Assembly: GCF_000152945.2 (NCBI RefSeq) | Contig: NC_020830.1 | Coordinates: forward strand, 62,001-126,000 | Direction of reading: 5' to 3' | DNA from: Polaribacter sp. MED152 | GTDB lineage: Bacteria; Bacteroidota; Bacteroidia; Flavobacteriales; Flavobacteriaceae | DNA length: 64,000 bases | Part shown: in pieces, positions 8,801-16,742 of the stretch | Layout: every line of letters starts with the position of its first letter | Position numbering within the stretch: position 1 is the stretch's first letter | Notes under the pieces: model-generated | The model's database searches: none | Seen by the model: only the letters and a program-made list of their open reading frames with translations | What the model was told of the DNA's origin: nothing | Translations under genes and position numbers: made by a program

Positions 8801-10534
8801 GATTCTGATGGAGATGGAATTGTAGATAATATAGAAGCACAATTAACCACAAATTACATCACCTTAAATGGTGTTGTAAATAATTTGGGTATAGATACTG
8901 CATATCCAAATGGTTTAGATCCTATTGATACAGAAAATGATGGAATAGCAGATTATTTAGATCTAAATTCAGATGATGACATTCGTGAAGATATCATTGA
9001 AGGTTGGGATACTGATGCAGATGGAACAGCTGAAACTATTGCTTCTAATTCAGATGTTGATAATGATGGGTTAGATGATGCTTTTGATACTGATGATACT
9101 ATTGTAAACCCTACCAATAATCAAACACCACTTAGCTTTCCAAATGAAGATAATATAGATACTGAAGAAAGAGATTGGAGAGAAATAATTGCTATAGAAA
9201 TATTAATTTCTGATGTAACAGAAACCGAAGGAAATATCTTTGATTTTGTGTTGACTTTGGTTACTAAAAGAGATAATTCTGTTTTAATAGAAAGTGCCTC
9301 TCCAATAGTAATTAACTTTTCTACTGCAGGTGGTACAGGAACAACAACTCAATTTGAAGTTGCTACAGCACCTTTTGATTTTACACCTGTAAATAATGTA
9401 GATTTTACAATTCCACCATTCACAAACACAACACAATTTTCTGTAACTTCTTTAGAAGATAACATTGCTGAATTATCAGAATTATTTTCTTTGAATGGAG
9501 CTGTAACTTCCAACAATACAGATAATACTACAATTACAGGAATTGGAACTATTTTAGATAATGATGATCCTCCTTCAATTACCATGAACGATTCTAGAGA
9601 AGATGAAGGCATAGATTTGGTTCATACCATTACAATTAGCAATCCATCCTCAACACCCATTGCTATTAATATCAATACTAATGATGATTTAGCCATAAGT
9701 CCAGATGATTATACTGCGATTTCAGATGTTGGAGTGATTGAAGGTACAGTAGATCCTAACAATGCAAATACGCAAGTCTCCTTCTCAATAAGTTCTAACC
9801 TAGATAATTTAAATGAGTTAGATGAAGAAAATTTAGCTGTTATAGGTGTTGTTACAAGTAATAATGTGGGTGTAGAAGATTTATCAAAGGTGGCAATTAT
9901 TGTTGATGTTGATCCAAATCCGTTTATAGAAATTACAAACCCTATAGTAGAAGAAGGGAATGTATTAGAATTTACCATCACTTTGCTAAATGCAAACGCT
10001 GAACCTATGCAAAATTATTTACCAATCAATATCATTTTAGAAACGATAGATGATACTACTTTTGCAACAGAAGATTATGAACCTATAAATATTTTAACGA
10101 GCATACCTGCTTTTACATCAACAATAAGCCAAAATGTAATTACTGTAGATGATCGATTGAATGAAGAAACAGAACAACTGTTTTTACAAACAACCACTAA
10201 TTTAGATAACATCGCAAATACAACTATGCCAAGAGGTATAGGTACTATTAAAGATAATGATTATCCTAATTTGTTTTCTCCAAATGGAGATGGAGTAAGT
10301 GATGTTTTCAAAATTTCTGGAATCGTAGAAGATTATCCAAATTTTAGGTTGGTTATCGTAAATCGATTAGGAAATGAAGTGTATAACTACAGCAATAATG
10401 GAAATGTAAATCCTTCTTGGTGGGATGGAACTTTCAACGGAAACCCTGTTTCTACAGGAGTATATTTTTATACCTTAGATTATAATGATGGTGTTACCAA
10501 ACCAAAATCTAACTTTATACAGCTAATAAGATAA
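5804..10534 (+). CDS. large SprB-like surface adhesin with type IX secretion B-type sorting domain
   Basis: A 1576-residue secreted protein with a signal peptide (residues 1-21, ending FAWTQ). Domains in order: three tandem cadherin/Ig-like repeats of about 108 residues (about 22-343), each with a GxLxNDTDxNxDxLxVTEF core; a middle region rich in Asn/Thr (about 344-850); thrombospondin type 3-like calcium-binding repeats rich in DxDxDG (about 855-1110); three Calx-beta-like repeats (starting near 1126, 1257 and 1371); and a C-terminal gliding-motility-associated domain (about 1488-1576, LFSPNGDGVSDVFKISG to the end). The last domain is the type B (CHU_C) signal that sends proteins through the T9SS and onto the surface. 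The downstream gene is a PorP/SprF-like protein that overlaps it by one base; such pairs are typical, the partner being needed for export or attachment. Role: surface adhesin, possibly for gliding or algal contact (inferred). Confidence 0.88.
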   Translation: MKKNQSKLLFFFLFLVQFAWTQTAPEANNDSNTTEQNTNLTVSSPGLLGNDTDPNGDTLLVTEFLINGTTYNANETASIIEGDLTINADGSYNYEPAQDFLGNFPTVTYTISNGVETDSANLNITVILPPIAPEANDDTYETEVNTPLNISSPGVLQNDTDANGDTLLVTEFVINGTTYNANEIAAIAEGDLTINANGSLNLNPTFNYVGDLPTIIYRISDGSLISAANINIAVVFPPTAPIPMDDYDTVEINTTLNVAAPGVLANDTDINNDVLTVTEFVINGVGYPAGTVAVFAEGSFTINADGSYQFVPTPNYFGDVPVITYRITDGTFQGQALLFFTVERITDLLNIASFNSCNQGYTVDGTYKVRYTMVLENTSTARDYNESSLLRNIDIVSDLQGTFGTGCVVEVSEFNIENNTFTRDFVNDGAYPREFTNAAMNGSFLNSTSTSVFNQNAIDNLTLYPRQNVTVSYCVTIDPFCDGRSNPTPAGSGLDFTNDINITTNRGNDSESLTLTDFHTTEAIVAAGLFIPEFNDSLDPPGVINSDGTYDYINSVIITNEGTATANNINYNMGLGNFIDNGITFTELRIQQASGPTVTINPNYNGETDTFLLAPNNSLAPGEVVVLELFYLIEPYASTRYSFFYQNGRSFTQGADDNYDETTAARRRSDSYVTWSDNLGDHLDRYYVVGSPTEIPSSANQCECVTSSMRFLFDTDTDVSKTITSVNEMPNDILEHEEVTFEITFENSSEAVQLTNLQLVDDLTNSCGGNIVSVNPPIISSSTATTNPTLNANFNGVSDTDIFIGTDGVLMADETITVQFSVVYSEACIGDNIATFSARDPLGSAATSSATITVDASTDSDGDSIINSIDLDDDNDTIPDTEEYNGLDPLQDDDADFIPNYRDTDFDVDANADGIVDLFDFDNDGVPNHLDLDSDNDGILDINEAGNATEDTNNDGVTDNNVGANGLDNSLESDDSATATINYTLLNSDTDINFNYLDIDSDGDGIVDNIEAQLTTNYITLNGVVNNLGIDTAYPNGLDPIDTENDGIADYLDLNSDDDIREDIIEGWDTDADGTAETIASNSDVDNDGLDDAFDTDDTIVNPTNNQTPLSFPNEDNIDTEERDWREIIAIEILISDVTETEGNIFDFVLTLVTKRDNSVLIESASPIVINFSTAGGTGTTTQFEVATAPFDFTPVNNVDFTIPPFTNTTQFSVTSLEDNIAELSELFSLNGAVTSNNTDNTTITGIGTILDNDDPPSITMNDSREDEGIDLVHTITISNPSSTPIAININTNDDLAISPDDYTAISDVGVIEGTVDPNNANTQVSFSISSNLDNLNELDEENLAVIGVVTSNNVGVEDLSKVAIIVDVDPNPFIEITNPIVEEGNVLEFTITLLNANAEPMQNYLPINIILETIDDTTFATEDYEPINILTSIPAFTSTISQNVITVDDRLNEETEQLFLQTTTNLDNIANTTMPRGIGTIKDNDYPNLFSPNGDGVSDVFKISGIVEDYPNFRLVIVNRLGNEVYNYSNNGNVNPSWWDGTFNGNPVSTGVYFYTLDYNDGVTKPKSNFIQLIR
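5951..6029 (+). repeat. 79-bp direct repeat, copy 1 (copy 2 at 6275..6353)
   Basis: Inside the adhesin gene, 5951..6029 and 6275..6353 are nearly identical at DNA level: I count 3 differences in 79 bases. They are offset by 324 bases, exactly 108 codons, the length of one cadherin-like repeat. The third protein repeat (from about 6520) is much more diverged. This marks a recent duplication or gene conversion between the first two domains. Confidence 0.85.
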
Positions 10535-11487
10535 TGAGAAATGTAAAATCATTTATCGGAAAAATAAAATGCCAAAAGCAACCGTTTTTGAGTGTTCTGT
10601 TTTTGCTTATTAGTTCTTTTTGTCTGTCTCAACAACTGCCCAATTACACACAATATTTGTATAATATGCAAATTATAAACCCTGCTTATGTTGGTACAAG
10701 AGCAGAATTAAGTATGTCTGCTTTGTCTAGAGAACAGTGGGTTGGCTTAGAAGGTGCACCAACTACAAGAACGTTTTCTGTAAATGGACGAACTAGAAGA
10801 GGTCTGGGTATAGGAGCTACCTTTGTAAATGATCAAATTGGTTTAACTACTACTAATAATGTAAATGTTGATGTTTCTTACACTTTAATAACATCAAAAT
10901 ACAGCAGATTGTCTTTCGGTTTAAAAGGGGGTGTCACTTTTTTTGATAACAATTTGGCTAACGCAATTACGCCAGATAATGAAATAAATGCATCCATTTC
11001 AGGTAACTATCCTAATGTTGGTTTTGGTGCCTTCTTTTACAATAGAAAGTTTTATGCAGGTTTATCTATGCCTTATATTTTAGAAACACCACAATTTTAT
11101 ATAGAAGAAAATTTTTCTGAGGCAAGGTTGGCTACAAATGCAAATTACTTTTTAACTACAGGTTATCTGTTCGAATTGAGAGAAGGTGTAATTTTTAAAC
11201 CATCTACAATGGTTAGGTACACAGCTAACTTACCTTTATCAATAGACTTAAATGCTAATATTTTCTATAAAGATAAAATTGAAGCAGGCTTGTCTTATCG
11301 TCATCAAAATTCTTTAAGTGCTTTGTTTGCATTAATAATCAAAGAAAAGTTTAGAGTAGGGTATGCTTATGACCATAGGTTTGAAGCTTTTGGAGGTAAT
11401 TTTAGTACACACGAATTCATTCTTCATATAGATATCAATCTAAAAAGAAACACAAGGTGGTTGTTAAGTAATAAGTGTTATTTCTAA
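10534..11487 (+). CDS. PorP/SprF-like type IX secretion membrane protein
   Basis: A 317-residue protein with an N-terminal hydrophobic segment (about residues 18-32) ending SFCLSQQ. The family start QLPNYTQYLYNMQIINPAYVG follows, then a beta-barrel-like rest. This is the PorP/SprF family of outer membrane proteins; each is usually encoded beside a giant T9SS adhesin. Its ATG shares one base with the stop codon of the adhesin gene, so the two are translationally coupled. By analogy with SprF and SprB of Flavobacterium johnsoniae, it probably helps secrete or anchor that adhesin. The N-terminus has extra residues (MRNVKSFIGKIKCQKQPF) before the hydrophobic core, so an internal start is possible, but none has a better context. 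The 3' end overlaps the convergent gene by 4 bases. Confidence 0.9.
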   Translation: MRNVKSFIGKIKCQKQPFLSVLFLLISSFCLSQQLPNYTQYLYNMQIINPAYVGTRAELSMSALSREQWVGLEGAPTTRTFSVNGRTRRGLGIGATFVNDQIGLTTTNNVNVDVSYTLITSKYSRLSFGLKGGVTFFDNNLANAITPDNEINASISGNYPNVGFGAFFYNRKFYAGLSMPYILETPQFYIEENFSEARLATNANYFLTTGYLFELREGVIFKPSTMVRYTANLPLSIDLNANIFYKDKIEAGLSYRHQNSLSALFALIIKEKFRVGYAYDHRFEAFGGNFSTHEFILHIDINLKRNTRWLLSNKCYF

Positions 11488-12119
11488 GAAATAATTTCTT
11501 TTACTGCAGCAAAAATATAACCAATTTCTGTAGCTACTTTTTCACTTATTGCCAAATAGTTAGCCTCTTGTTCATTTGTACCATCAAAAGTTTTGAGCTC
11601 ATTTAAAGGTAAATGATAACACTGAATTGCATTAGATATTAATGGGCAATGTTCTTCAGCTTTCTTGCTAGTAGTAATTGCTATAAATGGCTCTTTATTT
11701 GCTGAATTATCATACAATTTAGAAAAAACAATAATTGAATTTCTAGAATCACTGTAAGAAACACTGTATTTTGGATTTTGATGCGCAAAGTCTTCTAATT
11801 GAAAACTAAAACCAGTTTTCTGTAAGGTTTTAATTGTATTTCTATGAAAAGAAGATACCTCTAAACCACCAGAAAATGAATGTATATTCAGTCCATAATG
11901 ATGTGCAGCTAAAAAAGCCCATGCTTGGCAAAGTTGACTTTCTCGAGAGTTGTCAGAGCATATAAAATTAAGATTAACAATCTCATTTTTAGTATATTCT
12001 TTGGCTATAGACTCTGCAATTTGAAGCAATAAATTTCTTCTACCTTCTAAGAAATTATTTTTCTTAGTGGCGTTGATAAAGAAACTTTTTGCAGAAATAT
12101 TAGAAGTCCTCAACATCAT
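11484..12119 (-). CDS. low-molecular-weight phosphatase / arsenate reductase-like protein with altered P-loop
   Basis: The 211-residue protein has the fold signature of the low-molecular-weight protein tyrosine phosphatase/arsenate reductase family. The N-terminal FICSDNSRESQLCQAWA resembles the usual FICTHNSRRSxxxQ of flavobacterial homologues, and the C-terminal half has KAEEHCPLI and KTFDGTNEQ like the family. The catalytic loop should read C-x5-R, but here the residue six after C54 is E60; the only Arg is at position +5. The acidic residues usually seen before ENCP are also replaced (TTSKKAEEHCP). The protein may therefore be a changed enzyme or a non-catalytic binding protein. It starts MM; either Met (12119 or 12116) could be used. 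A promoter element is at 12135..12142. Confidence 0.75.
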   Translation of the reverse strand: MMLRTSNISAKSFFINATKKNNFLEGRRNLLLQIAESIAKEYTKNEIVNLNFICSDNSRESQLCQAWAFLAAHHYGLNIHSFSGGLEVSSFHRNTIKTLQKTGFSFQLEDFAHQNPKYSVSYSDSRNSIIVFSKLYDNSANKEPFIAITTSKKAEEHCPLISNAIQCYHLPLNELKTFDGTNEQEANYLAISEKVATEIGYIFAAVKEIIS

Positions 12120-12134
12120 TAATTATTTTTACTG

Positions 12135-12142
12135 CAAAAATA
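12135..12142 (-). promoter_or_regulatory. Bacteroidota -7 promoter element (TATTTTTG)
   Basis: The minus strand reads TATTTTTG, a full TAnnTTTG match, 15 bases upstream of the phosphatase-like gene start at 12119. No clear TTG at -33. Confidence 0.55.
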
Positions 12143-12182
12143 AGACTTACCATTATTTTTCGAAATTAAGATACAGTTAAGA

Positions 12183-12728
12183 ATGCGTTTAGAAATTGGA
12201 AACAAAGTGGCTGTTTTAGATGATGTTTTAAAAGGCATTGTTGTTGCTATTGATGGTAATTCTATAACCATTGAGACTGAAGATGGAATGCTATTTAAGT
12301 TTGCTGAAAACGAGTTGGTTAAAATAGAAGCAGATCAATACGAATTGTCCAAATTTTCAGACATTAATAATCCACTTTTAAAAGAGAAAATTAGCGATTC
12401 AAAATCTAAAAAAAGCCTTTTTACTAAGACTAAAAATGAGGTGATTTTAGAAGTAGATTTACATATAAATCAACTTGTAAAATCTACGAGAGGATTAGAT
12501 AATTATGATATGCTAAACCTACAGTTATCTACTGCAAAAAGAAAAATTGAGTACGCAATTTCTAAAAGAATTTCTAAAATAGTTTTTATTCATGGAGTAG
12601 GAGAAGGTGTTTTAAGGGCAGAACTTACTAGCCTTTTAAACAGATATCCTGTAAAATATTACGATGCTTCGTATAAAAAATATGGCTTAGGAGCTACAGA
12701 AGTTTATATCTATCAAAACGTGAATTAA
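12183..12728 (+). CDS. Smr-domain protein (DUF2027-type N-terminus)
   Basis: A 181-residue cytoplasmic protein. Residues 1-55 form a small beta-rich domain (VAVLDDVLKGIVVAIDGN). A linker rich in Lys/Ser follows (about 65-85). The C-terminal Smr domain (about 90-181) shows the DLH motif (EVDLHINQL) and the HGxGxGxLR motif (FIHGVGEGVLRAEL). Smr domains bind or nick nucleic acids, and in bacteria some act on stalled ribosomes or branched DNA. Stand-alone short Smr proteins of this form are common in Bacteroidota, often labelled DNA mismatch repair protein MutS from the shared domain; true MutS function is not indicated. The stop lies 15 bases before the ATG of the cysteine desulfurase gene. Confidence 0.85.
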   Translation: MRLEIGNKVAVLDDVLKGIVVAIDGNSITIETEDGMLFKFAENELVKIEADQYELSKFSDINNPLLKEKISDSKSKKSLFTKTKNEVILEVDLHINQLVKSTRGLDNYDMLNLQLSTAKRKIEYAISKRISKIVFIHGVGEGVLRAELTSLLNRYPVKYYDASYKKYGLGATEVYIYQNVN

Positions 12729-12731
12729 TTG

Positions 12732-12739
12732 TACTTTTG
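12732..12739 (+). promoter_or_regulatory. Bacteroidota -7 promoter element (TACTTTTG)
   Basis: TACTTTTG matches TAnnTTTG exactly and ends 4 bases before the ATG at 12744. If used, the cysteine desulfurase mRNA would be leaderless or nearly so, and the TTG codon at 12729 could not be the start because it would lie upstream of transcription. Confidence 0.5.
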
Positions 12740-12743
12740 CAGT

Positions 12744-13877
12744 ATGAATGCCATTTATTTAGACAATGCTGCTACAACCAAAATAGATGACGAGGTTTTA
12801 CAAACGATGCATAAAAGTATGCAAGATGTTTTTGGGAATCCGTCTTCCACGCACCAATTTGGTAGAAAAGCAAAATCAGCAGTAGAAACTGCTAGAAAAA
12901 ATATAGCAAAATATTTGAATGTAACTGCTAGTGAAATTGTTTTTACTGCAGGAGGTACAGAAGCAGATAATTTAATCTTAAAAAATGCTGTCTTAAATTT
13001 AGGAGTAAAAACTATAATTACTTCTAAAATAGAGCATCATGCAGTTTTACATACTTGTGAATTTTTAGAAAAATCAGAAAATATTTGTTTAGAATTTGTT
13101 GATGTTAATGCAGATGGTACAATCGATTTAAAGCATTTAGAGCAATTATTATCTAATGCTTCAACAAAGGTCCTTGTGAGTCTTATGCATATTAATAACG
13201 AAATTGGTACTATTTTACCGCTAAAAAAAGTTAGCTTACTTTGTAAGACTTATAATGCTTATTTTCATTCAGATACTGTACAAACTATTGGTCATTTTGC
13301 TTTAGATTTAGCTGAGGTAGCAATAGATTTCATTGCAGCAAGTGCACATAAATTTCATGGGCCAAAAGGTGTTGGTTTTGCTTATTTTAAAAAAGGATCT
13401 GGAATTTTGCCTATGTTTCATGGTGGAGATCAAGAAAGAGGAGCAAGGTCTAGTACAGAAAACGTACACAGTATTTTAGGTATGCAAAAAGCAATGGAAA
13501 TTGCTTACACAAATTTAGAGAATGATAAAAAACACATTATAGAATTAAAACAATTTTTTGTTGATGGATTAAAAAATATCTCAAAAAATATTAGTTTTAA
13601 TGGTAATTCTAATGAAGCTGATAAAAGTACTTATACTATTTTAAATGTGCGTTTTCCTTTACAGAATGATATGTTGTTATTTAGTTTAGATATGTCAGGA
13701 ATTGCAGTTTCAGGAGGTTCTGCTTGTCAAAGTGGAAGCAATAAAGGATCTCATGTTTTGGCAGAAATACTTTCTGATAAAGATGCGGATAACACTTCAG
13801 TGCGTTTTTCTTTCTCAAAATTTACTACAAAAGATGAGTTAGAGATTACGCTAAAAAAAATAGAAGAGCTACTATAA
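12744..13877 (+). CDS. cysteine desulfurase (NifS/IscS type)
   Basis: A 377-residue PLP enzyme of aminotransferase class V that takes sulfur from cysteine for Fe-S clusters or tRNA thiolation. Visible features: the N-terminal YLDNAATT; TAGGTEADN (substrate loop); the PLP lysine in SAHKFHGPKG (K203); and the persulfide cysteine in SGGSACQSGS (C328). The short spacing around the Cys loop fits group I or a NifS-like enzyme. I choose the ATG at 12744 because MNAIYLDNAATT is the usual family start; the TTG 15 bases earlier adds five odd residues (MYFCS) and overlaps a promoter element. The last codons contain the A-run and stem that serve the convergent alpha-glucan operon as a terminator. Confidence 0.93.
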   Translation: MNAIYLDNAATTKIDDEVLQTMHKSMQDVFGNPSSTHQFGRKAKSAVETARKNIAKYLNVTASEIVFTAGGTEADNLILKNAVLNLGVKTIITSKIEHHAVLHTCEFLEKSENICLEFVDVNADGTIDLKHLEQLLSNASTKVLVSLMHINNEIGTILPLKKVSLLCKTYNAYFHSDTVQTIGHFALDLAEVAIDFIAASAHKFHGPKGVGFAYFKKGSGILPMFHGGDQERGARSSTENVHSILGMQKAMEIAYTNLENDKKHIIELKQFFVDGLKNISKNISFNGNSNEADKSTYTILNVRFPLQNDMLLFSLDMSGIAVSGGSACQSGSNKGSHVLAEILSDKDADNTSVRFSFSKFTTKDELEITLKKIEELL

Positions 13878-13890
13878 AGCAGCTCTTCTA
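13853..13890 (-). terminator. rho-independent terminator of the leftward alpha-glucan operon
   Basis: Perfect 10-bp stem TAGAAGAGCT (13861-13870) with AGCTCTTCTA (13881-13890) and a 10-base loop. Read on the minus strand it is followed by eight T residues (complement of the A-run at 13853-13860), the classic intrinsic terminator. It lies 21 bases past the amylase stop. One arm and the poly-T tract are inside the last codons of the cysteine desulfurase gene. On the plus strand there is no clean T-run after it. Confidence 0.8.
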
Positions 13891-13910
13891 AGGTTAAAAA
13901 GAATTTTAAA

Positions 13911-16679
13911 TTAATTGATAATCAATTTCTTTAAAATTTTGCCCTCAACATTTTGAGACATTACAATATACAAACCTTTTTCTAAATCATTGATAGAAAA
14001 CGCGTTATTTGGTTCAAAATTTCCAATAAATTCTTTGATTTGCTTTCCATTAACATCAAAAATTACAACTTTTGATGCTGATACAGATAGACTAAAAGCT
14101 TCCTTTGCAGGGTTTGGGTATAATGAAACTGAATCATCGAAAAATAGATTTTCGGTAGATAAAACTGCTGCTTTATTACCATAAACCTTAAATTCTCCTG
14201 GAGCTAAGCTTATTAAATTATTGGTATTGCTAACATTTAAAGTTGCATTATCCTCTAACAAATCATACCAAATACCTGTTTGTTGAAATACAGGATTGAT
14301 ATTCTGTGTAGTTAAACCAAAATTACCAACCACAGTAATGTATTGCATATCTGAAGCAGATGCATCAGATAGTTGAATCTTTTTCAATCCATTTGAATTC
14401 GAAGCATCGATAGTAAAATCTGAAGTTTTAAAAACATCGTATTTTAATTTTAACTGAATTAACTTACTCCAAGTATTGTAGATAGATTTTCGGTTTTCAT
14501 CATCAAAATAGTTCCATAAAATAGGTTTGTTTCCAGTTCTTCCATTTTGGTTGATGCTGATATCATACCCTAACTCACCAAATTGCCAAATCATTTTAGG
14601 ACCAGGTACTGTAAAGTAAAAAGCACCTGATAACTCCATTTTTTCTAAGGCAGTTGTAGTGGTTTTTATATTATAAGAACCATTAGAATACCCATTGGTT
14701 ATTGCAGCATAGGTAAGTCTTTCTTCATCATGACTCTCCATATAACTAACGTTTGCAGGTACAGACCAACCTCTGTTTTTGTAAGAAATCCAGTCAAAAT
14801 TAGAAGCACCACTAGTATTGTTTCCAATGGTAGCATTGGTGTAACTTCCATGATGATTTCCCCAAACCATGATTCCTTTTCCTTCATCAAGTCTGTAGTT
14901 AATCCATTTTGTTTCTTCAGAATTTTGACCTAAGTGTTCAAAAATGATGTAAAAATCTGGATCAATTTCCCATTGATAATCTGCATACTCTTTTAATACT
15001 TCAACTCTATCTGCTTGTTCAGAGTTTGTACAACCTTCATCTGAGCTAGAGCAATTTTGTGTAAAACCTTTAGTTAAATCCCATCTGAAACCATCAATTT
15101 TGTATTCTTCTATTAGGTATTGAGTTGTTCTTTTTACATAGTCTTTTACACCTTGTTTTTGATGATTAAAATCATTAAAAACACTATAACTATGTGTAGC
15201 TACTACATTAAAAAATGGGCTGTCTGCACTTGCTTGTCCTTGAGTACCTCCATTATCTGTATTGTACATTCTATAAAATGGATGCTGACCTGTTGCATGG
15301 TTATATACCACATCTAAAATTACAGCAATTCCTCTTTTATGACATTCATCTACCAATTGTTTAAAAGCAGTTCTAGAACCATAATATTTGTCTATTGCCA
15401 TGTGAAAAGAAGGATTGTATCCCCAAGAAAGATTACCATCAAACTCGTTTATTGGCATAAATTCAATTGCATTAATACCTAAACCTTCTAAGTAATCTAA
15501 CCTTGCTTTCACAGCATCAAAACTATGTAGGTTATCAAAATCTCTAACAAGTAATTCATAAATTACTAAGTCAGTTTTAGCGGGCTTGGTAAAATTAGTA
15601 GTTTGCCAAACATAATCTGGTTCGCCAGTTTTAAAGAACGTTACAGCATCTGTTGTTTTGTTAGAAGGGTAAGAAGGTAAATTAGGATAGGTTGTACTAT
15701 CAATATAAATATCTTCTGTAGGATCTAAAATTTGTGTAGAATAAGGATCTGCAATACGAATTTTTGCATCTACCAAATATTGATACATATGATTTGTATC
15801 TGGATTTAAGCCTGTTAGTTCTATCCAAAAACGATCTTTACTGCTGTCTTTTTTTAGTAAATAATTATTGTCTATTTCCCAATTATTAAAATCACCAATT
15901 ACGTGCACAAATTCTTTATTTGGTGCATATAAAACCAATGTAGCTTTAGTATTGTCAGTAGAATTAATAGTTAAACCATCTTTTATATTTAATGGTAATG
16001 CAGCTTCTGTAACTGTTGGTTTTACAACCACGTTAAATTCTGTGGTTTGAATATCACCATTATTGTTTGCTTCTAATACAAAAGCTGTGTTTTCTGTAGG
16101 CGTTAATGAAAAACTATAATTTGTATTATTCATTTGTTGATCTATAGAAACACCATTTGCTTTTAAATTAAAGTTAGCTTGCAAAGAGGTTGTGGCTGTA
16201 ATTTGAAAATTGGTTCCACTATCTAAAATGGTTGTAGTTTGTGAAGGTGCAGTTAAATTGATTTGAAACTTTCCAACATCATACAATTGATCTTGAGATT
16301 TTTTATCTCCTTCACCATTCTTTGCTTTTACCAAAAAACCGATTCTACCTATACCAGTTCTATTATAGAAATTTGCAGGAGTAAAGCTAATCGAATAAGT
16401 GCCATCACCATTATTGGTTAATTTTTGAGCTTCATTAGAGTTTGTCCAAGTACCATTTGTTGGAGAATCTGCAATGTTCTCAAAATTTGAATCGAAAGAC
16501 CAAGCCCATAAATAAATATCTGAAACACCCCAAGTAGCAGGATTTACATCAGCTACTGTAATTGTAATTTCTTCGTTTTCTTCAAATGTTGCTGGGCTAA
16601 CAGAGAAGTTAGCATTTTGAACTTGCGCAAATGCAAAAGATGAAATAAAAAGGAATAAAATGTATATATTTTTTTTCAT
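13911..16679 (-). CDS. secreted GH13 alpha-amylase with CBM48-like domain and T9SS A-type sorting domain
   Basis: A 922-residue extracellular alpha-amylase-family enzyme. Signal peptide about 1-18 (ISSFAFAQ). Residues about 20-220 hold two beta-sandwich modules. A CBM48/isoamylase-N-like module sits near 225-320 (VHVIGDFNNWEI). The GH13 barrel follows: region I DVVYNHATG (near 455), region II GFRWDLTKG with the nucleophile Asp near 533, region III Glu in FEHLGQ near 578, and region IV SHDEERL near 646. All catalytic residues are present. The last 80 residues form a type A T9SS sorting domain (LYPNPAKEAFSLSV onward, ending KKLIIN). It is the last gene of the leftward sus operon, after a small hairpin. 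It should cut long alpha-glucan at the cell surface or in the medium. Exact specificity (amylase or pullulanase) is unresolved. Confidence 0.92.
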   Translation of the reverse strand: MKKNIYILFLFISSFAFAQVQNANFSVSPATFEENEEITITVADVNPATWGVSDIYLWAWSFDSNFENIADSPTNGTWTNSNEAQKLTNNGDGTYSISFTPANFYNRTGIGRIGFLVKAKNGEGDKKSQDQLYDVGKFQINLTAPSQTTTILDSGTNFQITATTSLQANFNLKANGVSIDQQMNNTNYSFSLTPTENTAFVLEANNNGDIQTTEFNVVVKPTVTEAALPLNIKDGLTINSTDNTKATLVLYAPNKEFVHVIGDFNNWEIDNNYLLKKDSSKDRFWIELTGLNPDTNHMYQYLVDAKIRIADPYSTQILDPTEDIYIDSTTYPNLPSYPSNKTTDAVTFFKTGEPDYVWQTTNFTKPAKTDLVIYELLVRDFDNLHSFDAVKARLDYLEGLGINAIEFMPINEFDGNLSWGYNPSFHMAIDKYYGSRTAFKQLVDECHKRGIAVILDVVYNHATGQHPFYRMYNTDNGGTQGQASADSPFFNVVATHSYSVFNDFNHQKQGVKDYVKRTTQYLIEEYKIDGFRWDLTKGFTQNCSSSDEGCTNSEQADRVEVLKEYADYQWEIDPDFYIIFEHLGQNSEETKWINYRLDEGKGIMVWGNHHGSYTNATIGNNTSGASNFDWISYKNRGWSVPANVSYMESHDEERLTYAAITNGYSNGSYNIKTTTTALEKMELSGAFYFTVPGPKMIWQFGELGYDISINQNGRTGNKPILWNYFDDENRKSIYNTWSKLIQLKLKYDVFKTSDFTIDASNSNGLKKIQLSDASASDMQYITVVGNFGLTTQNINPVFQQTGIWYDLLEDNATLNVSNTNNLISLAPGEFKVYGNKAAVLSTENLFFDDSVSLYPNPAKEAFSLSVSASKVVIFDVNGKQIKEFIGNFEPNNAFSINDLEKGLYIVMSQNVEGKILKKLIIN

Positions 16680-16700
16680 AAGAATTTGATTAAAAAATAA

Positions 16701-16722
16701 GAGCTACCTAAAAAGATAGCTC
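16701..16722 (-). terminator. intra-operon hairpin between susF-like gene and amylase
   Basis: On the minus strand GAGCTATC pairs with GGTAGCTC (one T-G wobble) around a 6-base loop, then TTATTTTTT follows. It lies in the 63-base gap between the susF-like stop (16743) and the amylase start (16679). The form suits a weak terminator or an mRNA 3'-end stabiliser that would lower amylase expression relative to the upstream binding genes. Confidence 0.55.
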
Positions 16723-16742
16723 CTAAAATTTTTAAAAGAATA

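Noticed and set aside
8371..9110. Repetitive GAT-rich DNA in the adhesin gene, at first sight like a repeat array
   Set aside because: It encodes Asp-rich calcium-binding repeats of the thrombospondin type 3 kind, without regular spacers, so it is not a CRISPR or satellite array.
12729..12743. TTG start for the cysteine desulfurase adding MYFCS
   Set aside because: The family starts at MNAIYLDNAATT, and a -7 promoter box overlaps the extra codons.
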